A stretch of DNA of 64,000 bases from Robertkochia solimangrovi (lineage in GTDB: Bacteria > Bacteroidota > Bacteroidia > Flavobacteriales > Flavobacteriaceae), in contig NZ_QKWN01000007.1 in assembly GCF_007279655.1 (NCBI RefSeq), positions 186,001-250,000 of the forward strand. The letters are read 5' to 3'. Shown piece after piece: positions 51,602-60,994 of the stretch; the stretch's first letter is position 1; each line of letters starts with the position of its first letter. The notes under the pieces were generated by a model. That model was not told the origin of the DNA, searched no databases, and saw only the letters and a program-made list of their open reading frames with translations. Position numbers and translations under genes: made by a program.

Positions 51602-53203
51602 ATGATGAATTACGGAACACAAAAAAATATGGCACTGACCGGGGAACCTCCGGTTCAATTGAACAAAACTCAAAAATTAGGCACCCTGACCGGACTCACC
51701 GGATTGTTTATTCTTTTACTGGCAACGTTTAATGTTCAATTTCCTGAACGCACTTTCTGGCTAAGTGGATCACTGGTCCTTCTTTCAGCCGGAATACTGA
51801 TCTTTTCAATTGCTGCGTACAAGGATAAAACAGCCGGAATCAAGAATGACGGAGTATGGTTCAAAAGCCTGACCTCCAGAGGCTACCTTGCCTGGTGTCT
51901 TGGAATATTTCTGACGCTCTTTTATATTGTACTCTATTTTTACCCATCACTCCTCGGGCTTCGCGAGAACGGTGTGAATACCGGACTTATCGGATTTTTC
52001 GACCCGCTTAGTAAATTTCTCAGCGGGAATCCTGCCAGTCAATGGTTTGTTTATGGAGTTCTGTATACCCTCGCAATCCTCACCTTCGGAATAAAATTTA
52101 TATTAAAATACAGACATAATCGGTATGAAATGATCAGAACGATTAGCGTAATGTTCTTCCAAACCTGTTTTGCTTTTATCATTCCGGAATTGATGGCAAG
52201 GTTGAATTCACCTGATTTTTCACTACCGTATTATGATCTTAAAAATATTTGGCCACTCAATTATTATAACTTTGATCAATACAGGATCGACAGTTTTATC
52301 AGTTCCGGTGATATCGGACTGGCCTTACTCATCTTCGGGATAATTTCCATTCTGATCATCACCCCGGTACTTACTTATTTCTACGGAAAGCGATGGTATT
52401 GTTCGTGGGTCTGTGGTTGCGGCGGACTGGCAGAAACCATCGGGGATCCTTTTCGCCAGTTATCAGACAAAAGTATGTTCGCCTGGAAAGTAGAACGATG
52501 GGTGATCCATAGTGTGTTGGTATTCGTGGTACTAACGACCACGGCAACTATTTATTCCTATCTCAGCTATGATGCTCAAAAATACTGGCTTAACAAGGAT
52601 GTTTTTCTGATCGGCACCGGTGTAACACTTACCTTATTGTTCCTGCTCATCTGGATTTATAAACGAGAAGAACTTAGAAAGGATGCCCGATATGGTGCCC
52701 TGGCATACCTGAGCATAATGATCGGCCTGATCCTGATCCATTACCTCAGCGGCATGAATGTATTTATCTTTGATGCAGGAACGCTGAGAACCTGGTATGG
52801 ATTCATGATAGGTTCGATCTTTTCCGGTGTGATCGGAACTGGATTTTACCCTATCTTTGGCAGTCGGGTCTGGTGTCGTTTCGGATGTCCGATGGCAGCA
52901 ATTTTAGGTCTGCAACAACGTTTGTTCTCACGTTTCAGAATAACGACCAACGGAGGTCAATGTATCTCTTGTGGAAATTGCTCCGTTTATTGCGAAATGG
53001 GAATCGATGTACGTTCCTACGCCCAGAAAGGAGAAAACATCCTAAGAGCCTCTTGTGTTGGCTGTGGGATTTGTTCAGCCGTATGCCCCAGAGGAGTGCT
53101 TAAATTGGAGAACACTAAAAAAAGTGATCAACGGATCGATCCGGATGCCGTTTTAACCGGAAATAATCCGGATCTGCTGGATCTGCTTAAAAAAAACCAG
53201 TAA
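51602..53203 (+). CDS. NapH/NosR-like polyferredoxin membrane protein
   Basis: A 533-residue integral membrane protein with several helices and iron-sulfur motifs. WYCSWVCGC (Cys267, Cys271, Cys273) and CRFGC (Cys425, Cys429) are the paired CxxxCP-like motifs of NapH/NosR proteins. Two [4Fe-4S] ferredoxin motifs follow: CISCGNCSVYC (454-464) and CVGCGICSAVC (485-495), each ending with a further Cys. It can carry electrons across or along the membrane. It starts 1 nt after the FAD reductase and is followed by glycosyltransferase genes, an unusual arrangement. Its final electron acceptor is unknown. Confidence 0.88.
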   Translation: MMNYGTQKNMALTGEPPVQLNKTQKLGTLTGLTGLFILLLATFNVQFPERTFWLSGSLVLLSAGILIFSIAAYKDKTAGIKNDGVWFKSLTSRGYLAWCLGIFLTLFYIVLYFYPSLLGLRENGVNTGLIGFFDPLSKFLSGNPASQWFVYGVLYTLAILTFGIKFILKYRHNRYEMIRTISVMFFQTCFAFIIPELMARLNSPDFSLPYYDLKNIWPLNYYNFDQYRIDSFISSGDIGLALLIFGIISILIITPVLTYFYGKRWYCSWVCGCGGLAETIGDPFRQLSDKSMFAWKVERWVIHSVLVFVVLTTTATIYSYLSYDAQKYWLNKDVFLIGTGVTLTLLFLLIWIYKREELRKDARYGALAYLSIMIGLILIHYLSGMNVFIFDAGTLRTWYGFMIGSIFSGVIGTGFYPIFGSRVWCRFGCPMAAILGLQQRLFSRFRITTNGGQCISCGNCSVYCEMGIDVRSYAQKGENILRASCVGCGICSAVCPRGVLKLENTKKSDQRIDPDAVLTGNNPDLLDLLKKNQ

Positions 53204-53217
53204 TAACCTATTAAGTT

Positions 53218-53937
53218 ATGGGAGGAAATCCCGACGAATACCAAACGGGTATAATGATCGATGTGATCATACCGGCTTTTAATGAGGAGAATGCTATAGG
53301 AAAAGTCATTCAGGATATCCCGAATGTAGTCAGAGAGATCGTGGTGGTTGACAATAACAGCACGGACAGTACTTTTGAAACTGCTCGTGTGGCAGGTGCT
53401 ACAGTACTGAAGGAAGCGCGAAAAGGATATGGGTATGCCTGCCTGAAAGGAATAGAACATCTCATCCAAAAGCCACAACGACCTGATATCATCGTTTTTC
53501 TTGATGGTGATTACTCTGATTACCCGGAAGAGTTACCCCTGCTGACCGAACCTATAATAAAAGAGAAATTCGATATGGTAATCGGAGCGAGAAATGCTGC
53601 ATATCGCACCAAGGGTGCCATGACCCCACAACAGGTTTTTGGTAATTGGTTGGCGTGTACCCTGATGCGAATGTTCTATAATGCGCACTATACAGATCTG
53701 GGACCATTCCGGGCTATTCGAACCGACCGGTTACTGGATATGAAAATGGAAGATAAGACCTATGGCTGGACGGTTGAGATGCAATTAAAAGCTCTGAAAC
53801 ATCGTTTAAAATATACCGAAGTACCGGTTCGCTATCGCGCTCGAATCGGTGAATCTAAAGTATCAGGAACTGTGAAAGGAACAATCATGGCCGGATATAA
53901 GATTCTGGGATGGATTTTTAAATACAGTATACAATAA
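53218..53937 (+). CDS. GT2-family glycosyltransferase (DPM1-like)
   Basis: A 239-residue single-domain glycosyltransferase. VIIPAFNEENAIGKVI is the GT2 N-terminal motif; IVVVDNNSTDST and FLDGDYSDYPEEL (the DxD-type metal site) are the donor-binding segments. No membrane helices apart from a hydrophobic C-terminal tail, similar to polyprenyl-phosphate sugar transferases such as DPM1 and GtrB. It lies 14 nt after the NapH-like gene and 1 nt before the next glycosyltransferase. An internal ATG at 53254 is an equally possible start. A role in making a polyprenyl-linked sugar is suggested. Confidence 0.86.
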   Translation: MGGNPDEYQTGIMIDVIIPAFNEENAIGKVIQDIPNVVREIVVVDNNSTDSTFETARVAGATVLKEARKGYGYACLKGIEHLIQKPQRPDIIVFLDGDYSDYPEELPLLTEPIIKEKFDMVIGARNAAYRTKGAMTPQQVFGNWLACTLMRMFYNAHYTDLGPFRAIRTDRLLDMKMEDKTYGWTVEMQLKALKHRLKYTEVPVRYRARIGESKVSGTVKGTIMAGYKILGWIFKYSIQ

Positions 53938-53938
53938 A

Positions 53939-55420
53939 ATGGAAGTAGTTCTGGTCTATATAGTAGTGGTCATATATATCATCGCGCTATTGATGATCTT
54001 TATCTATAGTATTGCTCAGCTGAACCTATTGCTGAACTATCTAAGCGCTACGACGAACCGATTAAAGGATTCATATCCTGAAATAAAGTCTACTCAATAT
54101 CCCAATGTAACCATCCAGTTACCAGTTTATAATGAACTTTATGTTATAGATCGATTACTGGATTGTATCGCAGCAATCGACTATCCTCACGAACGGTTAC
54201 AGATTCAGGTATTGGATGATTCCACCGATGAATCGCTGGAACAAACCCGTTTAAAGATCGAAAAACTTAGGATCACAGGTCTGGACATCGTGCACGTTAC
54301 CAGAACAGACCGAAATGGTTTTAAGGCAGGTGCGCTTAAAGAAGGATTAAAATTTGCTACCGGAGATCTAATTGCAATTTTCGATGCAGATTTTATGCCT
54401 GCAAGTGATTGGCTAAAAAAAACCGTTCCGTTTTTTGTCGACCCGGAAATCGGAGTCGTACAGACACGTTGGGGGCACCTGAACAGAAACTATTCTTTTC
54501 TCACCAAAGTTCAGGCATTTGCACTTGATGCCCATTTTACCATTGAACAGGTGGGAAGAAATTCAAAAGGCCATTTCATCAATTTCAACGGCACTGCCGG
54601 CATCTGGCGAAAGGAATGTATTATCGATGCAGGTAATTGGGAAGGAGATACTTTAACCGAAGATCTTGACCTGAGCTACCGTGCTCAGTTAAGAAACTGG
54701 AAATTCAAATATTTAGAAGAAGTTGAAACACCCGCTGAACTTCCCGTACTGATCAGTGCCGCCAGATCGCAACAGTTCCGCTGGAATAAAGGAGGTGCAG
54801 AAAATTTCAGAAAAACTGCAGCCAGTGTGGTACGGGCCAGAAATATCGACTGGAGATCTAGGGTACATGGTATATTACATCTGCTCAACAGTTCGATGTT
54901 CCTTTTCGCATTCATTATCGCCATTCTAAGTATCCCTGTGATGTTCATTCAACATTATTATCCGGAGTTTAAGCCCGTATTAAAACTTACAGGCTTTTTT
55001 CTTGTCAGCTCTGTCATTCTATTCCTTACCTACTGGATAACTTTTAAAAGGATAAAGGGAGGTGGATTCCTAAGTTTTCTTAGCTATATTCCAATGTTCT
55101 TCGGGTTCTTTGCAGTAGCTCTGGGCTTTTCACTGAACAACAGCATCGCGGTTATTCAGGGACATCTGGGCAAGCGCAGTAGTTTTGTCAGAACTCCTAA
55201 ATTTAATCTATCCGGTAAAAAAGATACTCCGGTAAAGAACAAATATATATCAAGAAGACTTCCAGGAATCAGTATTCCGGAAATGATCCTGACCGCTTAT
55301 TTTCTATTTGGAATTCTGGGAGCCTGGCAACTCAGTAATTATGGCATGATGTTCTTTTCGGGAATGTTGTGTTTTGGTTTTGGTTTTGTAACTTACCTAA
55401 CCATAAAAAATGCTTCGTGA
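53939..55420 (+). CDS. Processive-type membrane glycosyltransferase (GT2, cellulose synthase-like)
   Basis: A 493-residue protein. An N-terminal helix (~5-25) is followed by a GT2 catalytic domain with LPVYNELYVIDRLL, DDSTDESLE, FDADFMPASDWL (DxD), TEDLDLSYR and QQFRWNKGG (QxxRW). Four or more C-terminal helices (~320-480) make the export-type membrane domain. It resembles cellulose-synthase-like and ceramide glucosyltransferase-like enzymes that use UDP-sugars. It follows the DPM1-like gene by 1 nt and its stop overlaps the GTG start of the next gene. The polymer or lipid it makes is not known. Confidence 0.88.
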   Translation: MEVVLVYIVVVIYIIALLMIFIYSIAQLNLLLNYLSATTNRLKDSYPEIKSTQYPNVTIQLPVYNELYVIDRLLDCIAAIDYPHERLQIQVLDDSTDESLEQTRLKIEKLRITGLDIVHVTRTDRNGFKAGALKEGLKFATGDLIAIFDADFMPASDWLKKTVPFFVDPEIGVVQTRWGHLNRNYSFLTKVQAFALDAHFTIEQVGRNSKGHFINFNGTAGIWRKECIIDAGNWEGDTLTEDLDLSYRAQLRNWKFKYLEEVETPAELPVLISAARSQQFRWNKGGAENFRKTAASVVRARNIDWRSRVHGILHLLNSSMFLFAFIIAILSIPVMFIQHYYPEFKPVLKLTGFFLVSSVILFLTYWITFKRIKGGGFLSFLSYIPMFFGFFAVALGFSLNNSIAVIQGHLGKRSSFVRTPKFNLSGKKDTPVKNKYISRRLPGISIPEMILTAYFLFGILGAWQLSNYGMMFFSGMLCFGFGFVTYLTIKNAS

Positions 55421-56781
55421 TCCTAACACTACTGCGTAAAAACACCATTACCTATGTATTTCTTGGGTTTAGCCTGTTATTTTATGCAGCATTTGCTTAT
55501 GACCTCGACAGAACAGACCTCCCTAAACTATTCGGACTTTACGGAGCGTTATTCTATTTTTTCTATCAGATCTATGGTAAAATTGCAGATGACAATAGGC
55601 TGGCTACTGGCTTCGGAATACTCAGTCGACTCATATTCCTGATTGCGATCCCCAACCTTTCTCAGGATTTTTACAGATTCCTGTGGGATGGTCATCTCCT
55701 CATAAAAGGGATGAACCCCTATACGGCCACCCCGGAAGCGCTGATCTCGAATACGGACCTGAACCTTGAGACTGCACAACGTCTGATCCAAGGAATGGGA
55801 TCACTGAATGCAAGTCATTACAGCAATTATCCTCCATTAAATCAACTTTTCTTTGCTATCGCAGCCTTTTTAGGCGGGTCGAACATTTCATTATCTGTGT
55901 TCATCCTCAGGTTATTTATCATAGGTGGCGACATCGTATTGCTTCACTTTGGGAAGAAAGTTTTAAAACTACTCGGCAAACCTGCCAAAACCATCTATCT
56001 GTATTTTTTAAACCCGTTCGTCATAATCGAACTCACCGGAAACCTTCATTTTGAAGGTGTCATGATGGCCTTAGCTGTAATCTCGATCTATTTCCTGTTG
56101 ACCAGCTCTCCGGTAAGATCAGCCCTGTTTTTAGGACTGTCGATTCTTGTCAAACTGATACCGTTGATGTTTCTTCCTTTGTATTTCAGTTACTTCAATG
56201 GGAAGATAAGTGCTTTAAAAGGGAAAGCTATCGGAAAAGCAACAGGATACTTGATTATAACATCAGGGGTGGTCATACTTGGATTCCTTCCCTTCTATTC
56301 GATCACAGATCTTTCCCATTTCAGTGAATCGATAATGCTTTGGTTCGGGAAGTTTGAATTCAATGCAAGTTTCTATTATATATTACGTGGAATCGGGTAT
56401 ATTATAAAAGGCTATAATACGATTGAAACGTTGAGCAAATCGATCGCTTTGGTTGTATTCGTCTCCATCTGCTGGCTAGCACTATTCAATGACAATCGCG
56501 AGGTTAAGAAGCTTCTGACTGCGATGTTATTTGCTGTAAGCCTGTACCTGTTTACCGCAACTACAGTGCATCCTTGGTATATAACTGTACCGCTGATTCT
56601 TTGTCTTTTCACTGAATATCGATTCCCGGTCGTATGGTCAGGAGTAGTGATTCTTAGCTACCACGCTTATGCCAGTGCACCCTACAATGAAAACTTCATT
56701 GTATTGGCACTGGAATATCTCGTGTTATATGGTTATTTGATCTATGAAGTACGAAGACTGCTTAAAGCATCTTTAGGTTGA
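55417..56781 (+). CDS. GT-C-like multi-spanning mannosyltransferase/glycosyltransferase
   Basis: A ~454-residue polytopic protein with about ten membrane helices. The conserved FYRFLWDGHLLIKGMNPY loop near the N terminus is typical of GT-C enzymes of the PMT/GT87/GPI-mannosyltransferase group, which use polyprenyl-phosphate sugars. GTG 55417 overlaps the previous stop (GTGA) and gives a start at a hydrophobic helix; an ATG at 55369 would overlap the preceding gene by 52 nt. It may use the lipid-linked sugar made by the DPM1-like enzyme two genes upstream. Confidence 0.83.
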   Translation: MILTLLRKNTITYVFLGFSLLFYAAFAYDLDRTDLPKLFGLYGALFYFFYQIYGKIADDNRLATGFGILSRLIFLIAIPNLSQDFYRFLWDGHLLIKGMNPYTATPEALISNTDLNLETAQRLIQGMGSLNASHYSNYPPLNQLFFAIAAFLGGSNISLSVFILRLFIIGGDIVLLHFGKKVLKLLGKPAKTIYLYFLNPFVIIELTGNLHFEGVMMALAVISIYFLLTSSPVRSALFLGLSILVKLIPLMFLPLYFSYFNGKISALKGKAIGKATGYLIITSGVVILGFLPFYSITDLSHFSESIMLWFGKFEFNASFYYILRGIGYIIKGYNTIETLSKSIALVVFVSICWLALFNDNREVKKLLTAMLFAVSLYLFTATTVHPWYITVPLILCLFTEYRFPVVWSGVVILSYHAYASAPYNENFIVLALEYLVLYGYLIYEVRRLLKASLG

Positions 56782-57637
56782 TGACTTCCTGAGCGGTTAG
56801 TTTTCTCCAGGTTCCACGCGGAAGGTCCTTTTTGGTAAGTCCGGCAAACACTACTCTGTCAAGTGAAACCACCTGATACCCGAGGTGTTCGAATATTCTG
56901 CGGACGATACGGTTACGTCCACTATGTATTTTCACACCGACTTCATTTTTTGATGCATTAGGAATATAGGAAACATCATCTACCAGAATCTCTCCATCTT
57001 CGAGTTGTAACCCATTCGCGATCTTATGAAGATCGGAACCACTCAATTTCTTATCCAATACTACATGGTAGATCTTTCGTATACCGTGTTTCGGATGTGT
57101 CAGTTTCTTAGCCAGATCACCGTCATTGGTAAATAGTAACAGTCCTGTAGTACCTCTATCCAGCCGTCCCACAGGCAAGATCCTTGAATTCGTTGCATTA
57201 CTCACAAGTTCCATTACGGTAGACCTTCCTTTTTCATCACTTGTAGTGGTGATAAATCCTTTGGGCTTGTTGAGCAGAATATATTCAGGCTTTTCCGGCT
57301 TGATCGACTTGCCATCGAACTTCACCTCATCGGAAATCTTTACTTTATAACCCATCTCGGTGACCACCTTTCCATTGACCATCACATTTCCTGCTGCGAT
57401 ATAGACATCGGCATCTCTTCTGGAACAAATTCCGCTGTGAGCGAGAAATTTATTGAGACGAACTTCATTTTTACCCAACTGATCAGCCTTATCTACCGGA
57501 TTCTTAGACAGCGGAGAGTTCCCACGTGAATAACTACCCCTCAGCAAATTACCTCCCTGACGTCCACTGTACTTTTTCTTATTTCCACCCTGACGTCCGG
57601 ATTGCTTTCCTCCATCACTTTTATCCTGTCTGCTCAT
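56762..57637 (-). CDS. rluB: 23S rRNA pseudouridine synthase RluB-like
   Basis: A ~291-residue pseudouridine synthase. A low-complexity basic/Gly-rich extension (1-55) precedes an S4 RNA-binding domain (LNKFLAHSGICSRRDADVYIAAGNV) and the catalytic domain with GRLDRGTTGLLLFTNDGDLA, whose Asp is catalytic. RluB/RsuA enzymes modify a uridine in 23S or 16S rRNA. I start at ATG 57637; an in-frame ATG six codons upstream lies inside the promoter -7 box. The 3' end overlaps the convergent GT-C gene by 20 nt. Confidence 0.9.
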   Translation of the reverse strand: MSRQDKSDGGKQSGRQGGNKKKYSGRQGGNLLRGSYSRGNSPLSKNPVDKADQLGKNEVRLNKFLAHSGICSRRDADVYIAAGNVMVNGKVVTEMGYKVKISDEVKFDGKSIKPEKPEYILLNKPKGFITTTSDEKGRSTVMELVSNATNSRILPVGRLDRGTTGLLLFTNDGDLAKKLTHPKHGIRKIYHVVLDKKLSGSDLHKIANGLQLEDGEILVDDVSYIPNASKNEVGVKIHSGRNRIVRRIFEHLGYQVVSLDRVVFAGLTKKDLPRGTWRKLTAQEVINLKML

Positions 57638-57652
57638 CTCAAAAATTTTTAG

Positions 57653-57660
57653 CAAAGATA
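57653..57660 (-). promoter_or_regulatory. -7 promoter box of rluB
   Basis: TATCTTTG on the minus strand, a perfect -7 box 15 nt before ATG 57637, which implies a very short leader. No TTG at the expected distance was seen. Confidence 0.6.
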
Positions 57661-57744
57661 TGGGTTTAGTTTGAAGTTGTTAAATTATTGCGAGTATGTA
57701 ATCTATTTTTGATCTGCCAACACCATTCATAGTTACGATACTGA

Positions 57745-58650
57745 TCAGATGATCCTGTTCAGCACGAGATCGATATCGATCAGGAGAATACTGAACACCC
57801 CCGCAACAATAATGACTTTAAGGATATTATGCAGGAGCAAATAATCTTTCTTATCTCCCGACCTCCATAACAGGATGAGAAAAAACAATAATGCTACCAT
57901 GCAGAAATAGAAGAAATAAGTCATATGCCCAACTTCGAAATATCGAATCAAGGAATAAGCAGGCACCAGCGTCAACACTACCAGGAGGGTGATGGTGATC
58001 TTTGACACCCGTTCTCCATAAAGAACGGGCAGGGTATTGTAGTCGTATACGATATCTCCTTTCATATTCTCAAGGTCCTTGACCATTTCCCTTATGAGTA
58101 TAATGAGAAAGAGGAAGATCGCATGGACGAATATCACCGGTTCGAAATTCCTATAAAAGATAAAGACCGCAAAGAAAGGAGTGATCGCCAATATGGCTGA
58201 AGTGATGTTGCCAACGATCGCAATCCTCTTGAGTTTATGAGAATAGAACCAGATTCCGAAAATATAGAGTGAGAAAAAGATCACTGCCCTAAAAGACACG
58301 TAGCTTGCAAAGATCACCGAGATAAAATTCAAAATAAAATAGGTGGATAATTTGAATTGCTGACTTATCTGCTGATCCAGCAAGGTCTTTCTCGGCCTGT
58401 TAATAAGATCTTTTTCAGCATCATAGAAGCTATTAATAATATAACCCGATGCGATGGCTACGGCGGATGCTGCTACGATCGCAAAAAGATTTGGATCGAA
58501 TAAAACCGCTCTCAGTGGTAAATGAGGTGCGAGTATGTAAATGGAAGCCAGGTATTGCGCCAGTACGATGACAAGGACATTATATCCCCGAACTACTGAA
58601 AACAGTCCCAATAATTTGAGTATGATCAGTTTTTGCCTTCGGCTGAACAT
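57745..58650 (-). CDS. UbiA-family prenyltransferase (geranylgeranylglycerol-phosphate transferase-like)
   Basis: A 301-residue membrane protein with about nine helices and two Asp-rich motifs that bind prenyl diphosphate and Mg2+: NSFYDAEKD near residue 70 and DLENMKGDIVYDYNTLP near 190. Flavobacterial copies beside mevalonate genes are usually named geranylgeranylglycerol-phosphate geranylgeranyltransferase. It follows mevalonate kinase by 9 nt, so it draws from the same isoprenoid supply. Acceptor unknown; a quinone or heme route is possible but less likely, as no such genes are near. Confidence 0.85.
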   Translation of the reverse strand: MFSRRQKLIILKLLGLFSVVRGYNVLVIVLAQYLASIYILAPHLPLRAVLFDPNLFAIVAASAVAIASGYIINSFYDAEKDLINRPRKTLLDQQISQQFKLSTYFILNFISVIFASYVSFRAVIFFSLYIFGIWFYSHKLKRIAIVGNITSAILAITPFFAVFIFYRNFEPVIFVHAIFLFLIILIREMVKDLENMKGDIVYDYNTLPVLYGERVSKITITLLVVLTLVPAYSLIRYFEVGHMTYFFYFCMVALLFFLILLWRSGDKKDYLLLHNILKVIIVAGVFSILLIDIDLVLNRII

Positions 58651-58659
58651 GCAATGGAT

Positions 58660-59598
58660 TTAGAAGTTATAGACAACTTCCAGCTTATAATCCTTCAGAG
58701 CATTTTTTGCTTTTTCAATATCTTCGGTAAACCCGAGAATATAACCTCCACCTCCGGATCCACAAAGCTTTAGATAGTAGTCATTAGTTTCGATACCCTT
58801 CGCCCAAAGCTTGTGAAACTGAGCCGGAATCATCGGTTTAAAGTGATCCAGAACAACATGTGAAAGCTGTTTGATATTCCCGAAGAGTGACTTTACGTCT
58901 CCTTTCAGAAAATCTTCAACACAAGCATCGGTATGTTTAACGAATTGATCCTTGATCATTTTACGGAAACCTTCCTGCTTCATGTTCTCCATAAAGATCT
59001 GCACCATCGGGGCAGTCTCTCCTGTAATACCACTGTCGATTAAAAATACCGCCCCCTTTCCATGAGTGGTCTGAGAAGGTATTCCCGTTGGTTCGATATT
59101 ATCCTTCGAATTGATAAGAATCGGCAAGCTGAGATAACTGTTCAATGGATCGAGCCCTGAAGACTTACCGTGAAAGAAAGATTCCATTTCAGAAAAAATC
59201 TGTTTCAGGACCAAAAGTTTTTCCCGGGTCAGATTTTCCAGAACGGTGATCTTGTCATAGGCATACTGATCATAAATAGCCGCTACCAGTGCCCCACTGC
59301 TACCCACTCCGTATCCCTGAGGAATAGAACTGTCGAAATACATCCCGTTCTCAATATCCTTCTTCAATTTTGCTATATCGAAACGTACAGGAGTGTCTTC
59401 CCGTAATTGAAGCTCTTCGAGAAAAGCTACAAAACGCTTGAGACTTTGATTTGATTTTTCAGCGGTCTCATCGAGTTCTGAGGAGGTTTTCAATGCTCCG
59501 TTATAGAAATTATAAGGTATGGAAAGTCCTTTGGAATCTTTAATGATCCCGTATTCTCCGAACAGGAGGATCTTAGAATAAAACAATGGTCCTTTCAT
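58660..59598 (-). CDS. Mevalonate kinase-like GHMP kinase
   Basis: A 312-residue GHMP kinase. Motif 1 YSKILLFGEYGIIKDSKGLS, motif 2 IPQGYGVGSSGALVAAIYDQ (the PxGxGxGSS loop binding ATP), and motif 3 KLCGSGGGGYILGFT are all clear. It sits between mvaD (152 nt upstream) and a UbiA prenyltransferase (9 nt downstream), which supports mevalonate phosphorylation. A tight TAACCC-CAAA-GGGTTA hairpin lies 8 nt ahead of the start. The other GHMP kinase at 18.8 kb is more diverged. Confidence 0.88.
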   Translation of the reverse strand: MKGPLFYSKILLFGEYGIIKDSKGLSIPYNFYNGALKTSSELDETAEKSNQSLKRFVAFLEELQLREDTPVRFDIAKLKKDIENGMYFDSSIPQGYGVGSSGALVAAIYDQYAYDKITVLENLTREKLLVLKQIFSEMESFFHGKSSGLDPLNSYLSLPILINSKDNIEPTGIPSQTTHGKGAVFLIDSGITGETAPMVQIFMENMKQEGFRKMIKDQFVKHTDACVEDFLKGDVKSLFGNIKQLSHVVLDHFKPMIPAQFHKLWAKGIETNDYYLKLCGSGGGGYILGFTEDIEKAKNALKDYKLEVVYNF

Positions 59599-59750
59599 AG
59601 GCTTGTAACCCCAAAGGGTTATAGATTATTTTGGCGGCACTAATTTTAACAGACTAAAGATAATCAAATTAATCTTCGTTTTCAACAAACTACGTTCCTG
59701 AATAAGATAAAACGTACATTTCCACGATAAATTATCAGATCATCGGAGAT

Positions 59751-60830
59751 CTATTTTAACATTTCGGCCCCTTTTCCAACACCGTCGCAAATATACTGCC
59801 CATTTTGACAATAACCAACCAGATCGGATTTGATAAATTCCATCACCCTGTCATTCTCCTCATCCGGGAACAGCAGGTGAACATTTGCTCCGGCATCTAG
59901 TGTGAAACATAACGCTGAGCCGGTCTCCTTTCTGTATTCCCATACTTTCTCGATAACTTGTAGCGTATTGGGTTTCATCAGGATATAGGAAGGAGTAGAT
60001 GCCAGCATTACCGCATGTAATGACAACGCCTCACTTTCCACCAATGCCGTAAAAGCACTTAGATCGCCACTTTGGAAGATTGTCTGCAGCAGATCCATAT
60101 TATTTCGGGCCTGATCAAATCGGGCTTCCGCATACGGATGTCCGCTCATAAGATTATGACCTACAGTACTACTTACTTTCTTAACACCTTTATCCACCAG
60201 TAAAATAACATCCCTGTACGTGGTGAACACCTCAGCTACCGGATGCGGATATGGTACCCCGAAAAGATCGGAACTACCCGGAATCGTAACATGCTCCCCC
60301 CATTCGATCAATGGACCATCAATACTGCGACAGGCACTGCCTGACCCCAGCCTTGACAAGAAGGATGCCTTTCTCTTAAATTCCCGCTTATCGATGACTC
60401 CTGTCAATTCTTCTTCAAGACTCATAAGCGCCAGGGACAGCGCAGACATACCACTCGCCGAAGACGCGATTCCACTCGAATGCGGAAAACTGTTGGAAGT
60501 TTCAATTTTAAAATGGAAATCTTCGAGGAATCCAAGGTATGGCTGAACACGTTCCAAAAACTTCTCAATCTTACCGTAGAATGCTATTTTCTTTTCTCCT
60601 TCAAAAAAAAGATCAAAGGAAAATCCTTCCGAATCTTTGGGCTGCCATGACAGTTTTGTCGTGGTCGCACATTCTGAAAGAGTAAAACTCACCGAAGGAT
60701 TCATCGGTAATTGTTGCCCATGTTTACCCCAATATTTCACTAAAGCGATATTACTAGGTGAACGCCAGGTTACAGATCCTGATGTGACCTGCTTCTCATA
60801 AACCGAGGGTAAAAAGTCGTTTACGGTCAT
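59751..60830 (-). CDS. mvaD: Diphosphomevalonate decarboxylase
   Basis: A 359-residue GHMP-fold enzyme that converts mevalonate diphosphate to isopentenyl diphosphate. Features: WRSPSNIALVKYWGKHG near the N terminus, NSFPHSSGIASSASGMSAL (ATP-binding), LGSGSACRSIDGP with the conserved Ser/Arg, and DAGANVHLLF, which contains the catalytic Asp region. It heads the minus-strand cluster with mevalonate kinase and the prenyltransferase. A TATATTTG box lies 19 nt upstream of the ATG. Confidence 0.95.
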   Translation of the reverse strand: MTVNDFLPSVYEKQVTSGSVTWRSPSNIALVKYWGKHGQQLPMNPSVSFTLSECATTTKLSWQPKDSEGFSFDLFFEGEKKIAFYGKIEKFLERVQPYLGFLEDFHFKIETSNSFPHSSGIASSASGMSALSLALMSLEEELTGVIDKREFKRKASFLSRLGSGSACRSIDGPLIEWGEHVTIPGSSDLFGVPYPHPVAEVFTTYRDVILLVDKGVKKVSSTVGHNLMSGHPYAEARFDQARNNMDLLQTIFQSGDLSAFTALVESEALSLHAVMLASTPSYILMKPNTLQVIEKVWEYRKETGSALCFTLDAGANVHLLFPDEENDRVMEFIKSDLVGYCQNGQYICDGVGKGAEMLK

Positions 60831-60849
60831 CTTAACATTTCAATTTGTG

Positions 60850-60857
60850 CAAATATA
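60850..60857 (-). promoter_or_regulatory. -7 promoter box of mvaD
   Basis: CAAATATA on the plus strand is TATATTTG on the minus strand, a perfect -7 box 19 nt before ATG 60830. A TTG partner was not found at the consensus distance. Confidence 0.55.
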
Positions 60858-60994
60858 CTTGAATTGTAAATGGTGAGCAGTATGGTTTTCCAGTGAATAC
60901 AGATAATTCAATATCCGAATTCTCAACCCGTCAACAATGATTTTCATTTAAAGTCTATTTATCCTTTACTTTGCAATAATCTTCAAGATAACTC

